Shown piece by piece: positions 6,014 to 6,200 of a stretch of DNA of 6,200 bases. The number at the start of each line of letters is the position of its first letter. Positions within the stretch are counted from its first letter, which is position 1. The translations under genes and the position numbers were made by a program. The DNA lies in NCBI GenBank assembly GCA_027346125.1, contig DAIEST010000280.1, positions 1 to 6,200 of the forward strand, written 5' to 3'. This DNA comes from Leptospirillum sp. (lineage in GTDB: Bacteria > Nitrospirota > Leptospirillia > Leptospirillales > Leptospirillaceae). Under the pieces are notes generated by a model. That model saw nothing but the letters and a program-made list of their open reading frames with translations, ran no database searches and was not told where the DNA came from.

Positions 6014-6200
6014 TCCTCTTTGCCAGATCCGTTTCCGGTTTCCGACGAAGCCCTGTCCGGAATCCTTGATTCAAGCCGTTCGGTCGCCGTCGTCGGCATC
6101 TCGGACAAGCTCGGCCGGCCGAGTCTCACTGTCGCCAGTTACCTTCAGGACCATGGCTTCACTGTCCTGCCCGTCAACCCGGCACTCGAATCCGTCGGAC
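6011..6200 (+). CDS. CoA-binding domain protein (YccU-like), 5' part
   Basis: The first 63 codons are present and the gene runs off the window. After a short lead (MSSLPDPFPVSDEALSGIL), the sequence SVAVVGISDKLGRPS, then VASYLQDHGFTVLPVNP, matches the N-terminal Rossmann fold of the CoA_binding_2/YccU family. Members are usually about 140 residues and bind coenzyme A; their physiological role is poorly defined. ATG 6011 is preceded by AGGAG (5999-6003) with a 7-base spacer, a good ribosome-binding site, so the start is well supported. It follows the cofactor fusion gene on the same strand after 156 bases, so it may be a separate transcription unit. No functional link to molybdenum cofactor is known. 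Confidence 0.85.
   Translation, partial: MSSLPDPFPVSDEALSGILDSSRSVAVVGISDKLGRPSLTVASYLQDHGFTVLPVNPALESVG

Overview
The window looks like a chromosomal piece of a fairly GC-rich bacterium. Codon choice and gene content would fit an acidophilic or chemolithotrophic Nitrospirota such as Leptospirillum. That assignment is an impression from sequence style, not a demonstrated identity. The left part (about 1-735) is mobile-element debris. The right part (about 1416-5854) is a compact, intact-looking molybdoenzyme and molybdenum-cofactor operon.

Layout: positions 2-283 (+) carry the 3' part of an IS630-family transposase cut short before its normal C-terminus. It runs tail-to-tail into the N-terminal third of an ISNCY/IS1202-like transposase at 250-666 (-), which lacks its catalytic domain. 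Positions 667-1583 hold no convincing gene. Positions 720-900 are more AT-rich with several short dyads. Positions 1147-1172, 1350-1372 and 1438-1464 can form hairpins, and a good sigma-54-like -24/-12 element lies at 1386-1401.

The first intact gene (1584-3719, start uncertain) encodes a NasA/NarB-type cytoplasmic assimilatory nitrate reductase catalytic subunit with an N-terminal [4Fe-4S] cluster and a Cys molybdenum ligand. Its stop overlaps by 4 bases (ATGA) the start of a 712-residue gene (3716-5854). This second gene is one uninterrupted reading frame carrying three molybdenum-cofactor domains in pathway order: MoaC, MoaB/MogA and MoeA. Bifunctional MoaC/MoaB proteins are known; the three-part protein with MoeA at the end is the most notable item here. 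After a 156-base gap, a CoA-binding (YccU-type) protein begins at 6011 and runs off the window.

Working together: the fusion protein would make cyclic pyranopterin phosphate (MoaC), adenylylate molybdopterin (MogA/MoaB) and insert molybdate (MoeA). The co-translated nitrate reductase is the obvious consumer, although it also needs guanylylation to bis-MGD by MobA, which is not in the window. Neither nitrite reductase, nitrate transporter, MoaA, MoaD/E nor MobA is seen here.
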